In this document: positions 32,105 to 33,004 of the stretch, piece by piece | Layout of the letters: the number at the start of each line of letters is the position of its first letter | Position numbering within the stretch: the first letter of the stretch is position 1 | Assembly (NCBI GenBank): GCA_021323595.1 | Contig: JAJPKR010000018.1 | Coordinates: 1-33,004 of the forward strand | DNA from: Terriglobia bacterium | GTDB lineage: Bacteria > Acidobacteriota > Terriglobia > Terriglobales > SCQP01 | DNA: 33,004 nt | Direction of reading: 5' to 3' | Notes under the pieces: model-generated | Database searches by the model: none | Told to the model about the DNA's origin: nothing | Seen by the model: the letters and a program-made list of their open reading frames with translations, nothing else | Translations under genes and position numbers: made by a program

Positions 32105-33004
32105 ATTTCCGCGATCCTCGGATCGCGGCCTCATTGAAGCCGAACAACTCCGCGTTGCGCCGTGCTTTCGGCATACATTTCCGCGATCCTCGGATCGCGG
32201 CCTCATTGAAGCCTCGCGGATTTTCCGAGTATCCCGATACGCATCGTCATTTCCGCGATCCTCGGATCGCGGCCTCATTGAAGCATCGCCAAGGCCATCG
32301 CCAACGATGGTTCGGATGCTATTTCCGCGATCCTCGGATCGCGGCCTCATTGAAGCCTGGTCGGGCGATTCGGTGTGCCGTCCGCTAGCGTGATTTCCGC
32401 GATCCTCGGATCGCGGCCTCATTGAAGCTGCGCGAGCGTTACCCGTGGGCCGCCGCTTCCTCGCGATTTCCGCGATCCTCGGATCGCGGCCTCATTGAAG
32501 CACCGCCCGGTGCCGGATGGCTTCGTGCGGCAGGCGTATTTCCGCGATCCTCGGATCGCGGCCTCATTGAAGCGACTCCCATCCCGGCGGCACCCGGACC
32601 GGGCTGAGATTTCCGCGATCCTCGGATCGCGGCCTCATTGAAGCCCCGCGGACTCGTCCACATTCGTCAGTCGGCCGCGATTTCCGCGATCCTCGGATCG
32701 CGGCCTCATTGAAGCGATTCCATTCCTGTCCGACCTGTCCTACAACTCCATATTTCCGCGATCCTCGGATCGCGGCCTCATTGAAGCCTGGCGATGGCTG
32801 AGCCGGCTCTAGTCGTGCTGCATTATTTCCGCGATCCTCGGATCGCGGCCTCATTGAAGCCCCACCCCAACAACGGGAAGCAGGCGCACGAATAGCATTT
32901 CCGCGATCCTCGGATCGCGGCCTCATTGAAGCGAGAAGGTCCGCCACCCCACCCCACTGGATGTAGAGATTTCCGCGATCCTCGGATCGCGGCCTCATTG
33001 AAGC
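32105..33004 (+). CRISPR. CRISPR array, 13 identical 36-bp repeats, 12 spacers
   Basis: Repeats begin at 32105, 32177, 32249, 32321, 32393, 32466, 32538, 32609, 32680, 32752, 32825, 32897 and 32969. All look identical. Each starts ATTT, carries a nine-base-pair inverted repeat (CCGCGATCC and GGATCGCGG around TC), then CCTC and ends ATTGAAGC. Spacers are 35-37 bases, mostly 36, and all differ. The hairpin would be the Csb2 (Cas6-like) processing site, and the last eight bases the likely 5' handle of the crRNA. The final repeat ends exactly at the window edge, so the array may continue. No degenerate terminal repeat is seen. Confidence 0.99.

Noticed and set aside
32107-33003. Open frames through the CRISPR array giving repeated FPRSSDRGLIEA or MRPRSEDRGN
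   Set aside because: The repeats are the 36-bp CRISPR units read as protein; spacer length changes break the frames and no promoter or start site is attached.

Overview
The window is GC-rich, densely coded bacterial DNA. The gene mix fits a member of the Acidobacteriota: an Rsb-type switch, a PEP-CTERM protein, an actinobacterial-type GT4 glycogen synthase, start codons sitting directly downstream of -10 boxes, and a type I-G CRISPR locus. That assignment is an inference from gene content; no 16S rRNA or other phylogenetic marker was tested.

Layout. (1) 1-1271, plus: end of an rsbS-rsbT-rsbX partner-switching cluster. (2) 1381-4173, minus: SRP RNA (ffs), then dnaX, ybaB/ebfC and recR in one direction. 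dnaX carries an A9 slip site placed to yield a 384-residue gamma form next to the 568-residue tau. (3) 4270-8558: fabH (plus), a GT4 glycogen synthase (minus), a short decayed-looking stretch, and a GT-C membrane glycosyltransferase (minus). (4) 8735-13958: a 1128-residue fusion of GH18-like, CE4 deacetylase and GT2 synthase domains, an SDR whose catalytic Lys is replaced by Met, and an unknown exported, probably barrel-forming protein. (5) 14101-17362: xseA, divergent from a DsbA-like exported thioredoxin, then a PEP-CTERM protein ended by a strong intrinsic terminator. (6) 17569-22158: RND efflux pair (lipoprotein adaptor plus inner-membrane pump). (7) 22159-23077: a 919-base gap holding a hairpin and an 18-bp tandem repeat. 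(8) 23078-33004: a complete type I-G (formerly I-U) CRISPR-Cas locus, csb1-csb2-cas3-cas8g, then cas2-cas4/cas1, a leader, and 13 identical 36-bp repeats with 12 spacers running to the window edge.

How the genes work together. The CRISPR genes form two blocks. The interference block (Cas7-like Csb1, Cas5-Cas6-like Csb2, Cas3 with a C-terminal HD nuclease, and a small Cas8) is tightly packed and translationally coupled. The adaptation block (cas2 overlapping cas4/cas1) follows a 102-base gap and abuts the leader and array. The dnaX-ybaB-recR group is the classic replication and recombination-repair cluster. The fusion protein combines synthesis, deacetylation and hydrolysis of a polysaccharide in one membrane chain, like PgaB and PgaC rolled together.

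The strongest points for a second look are the dnaX slip site, the three-domain polysaccharide protein, the repeated -10-to-start spacing that points to leaderless mRNAs, the compact I-G locus with its unusually short Cas8, and the SDR active-site change.
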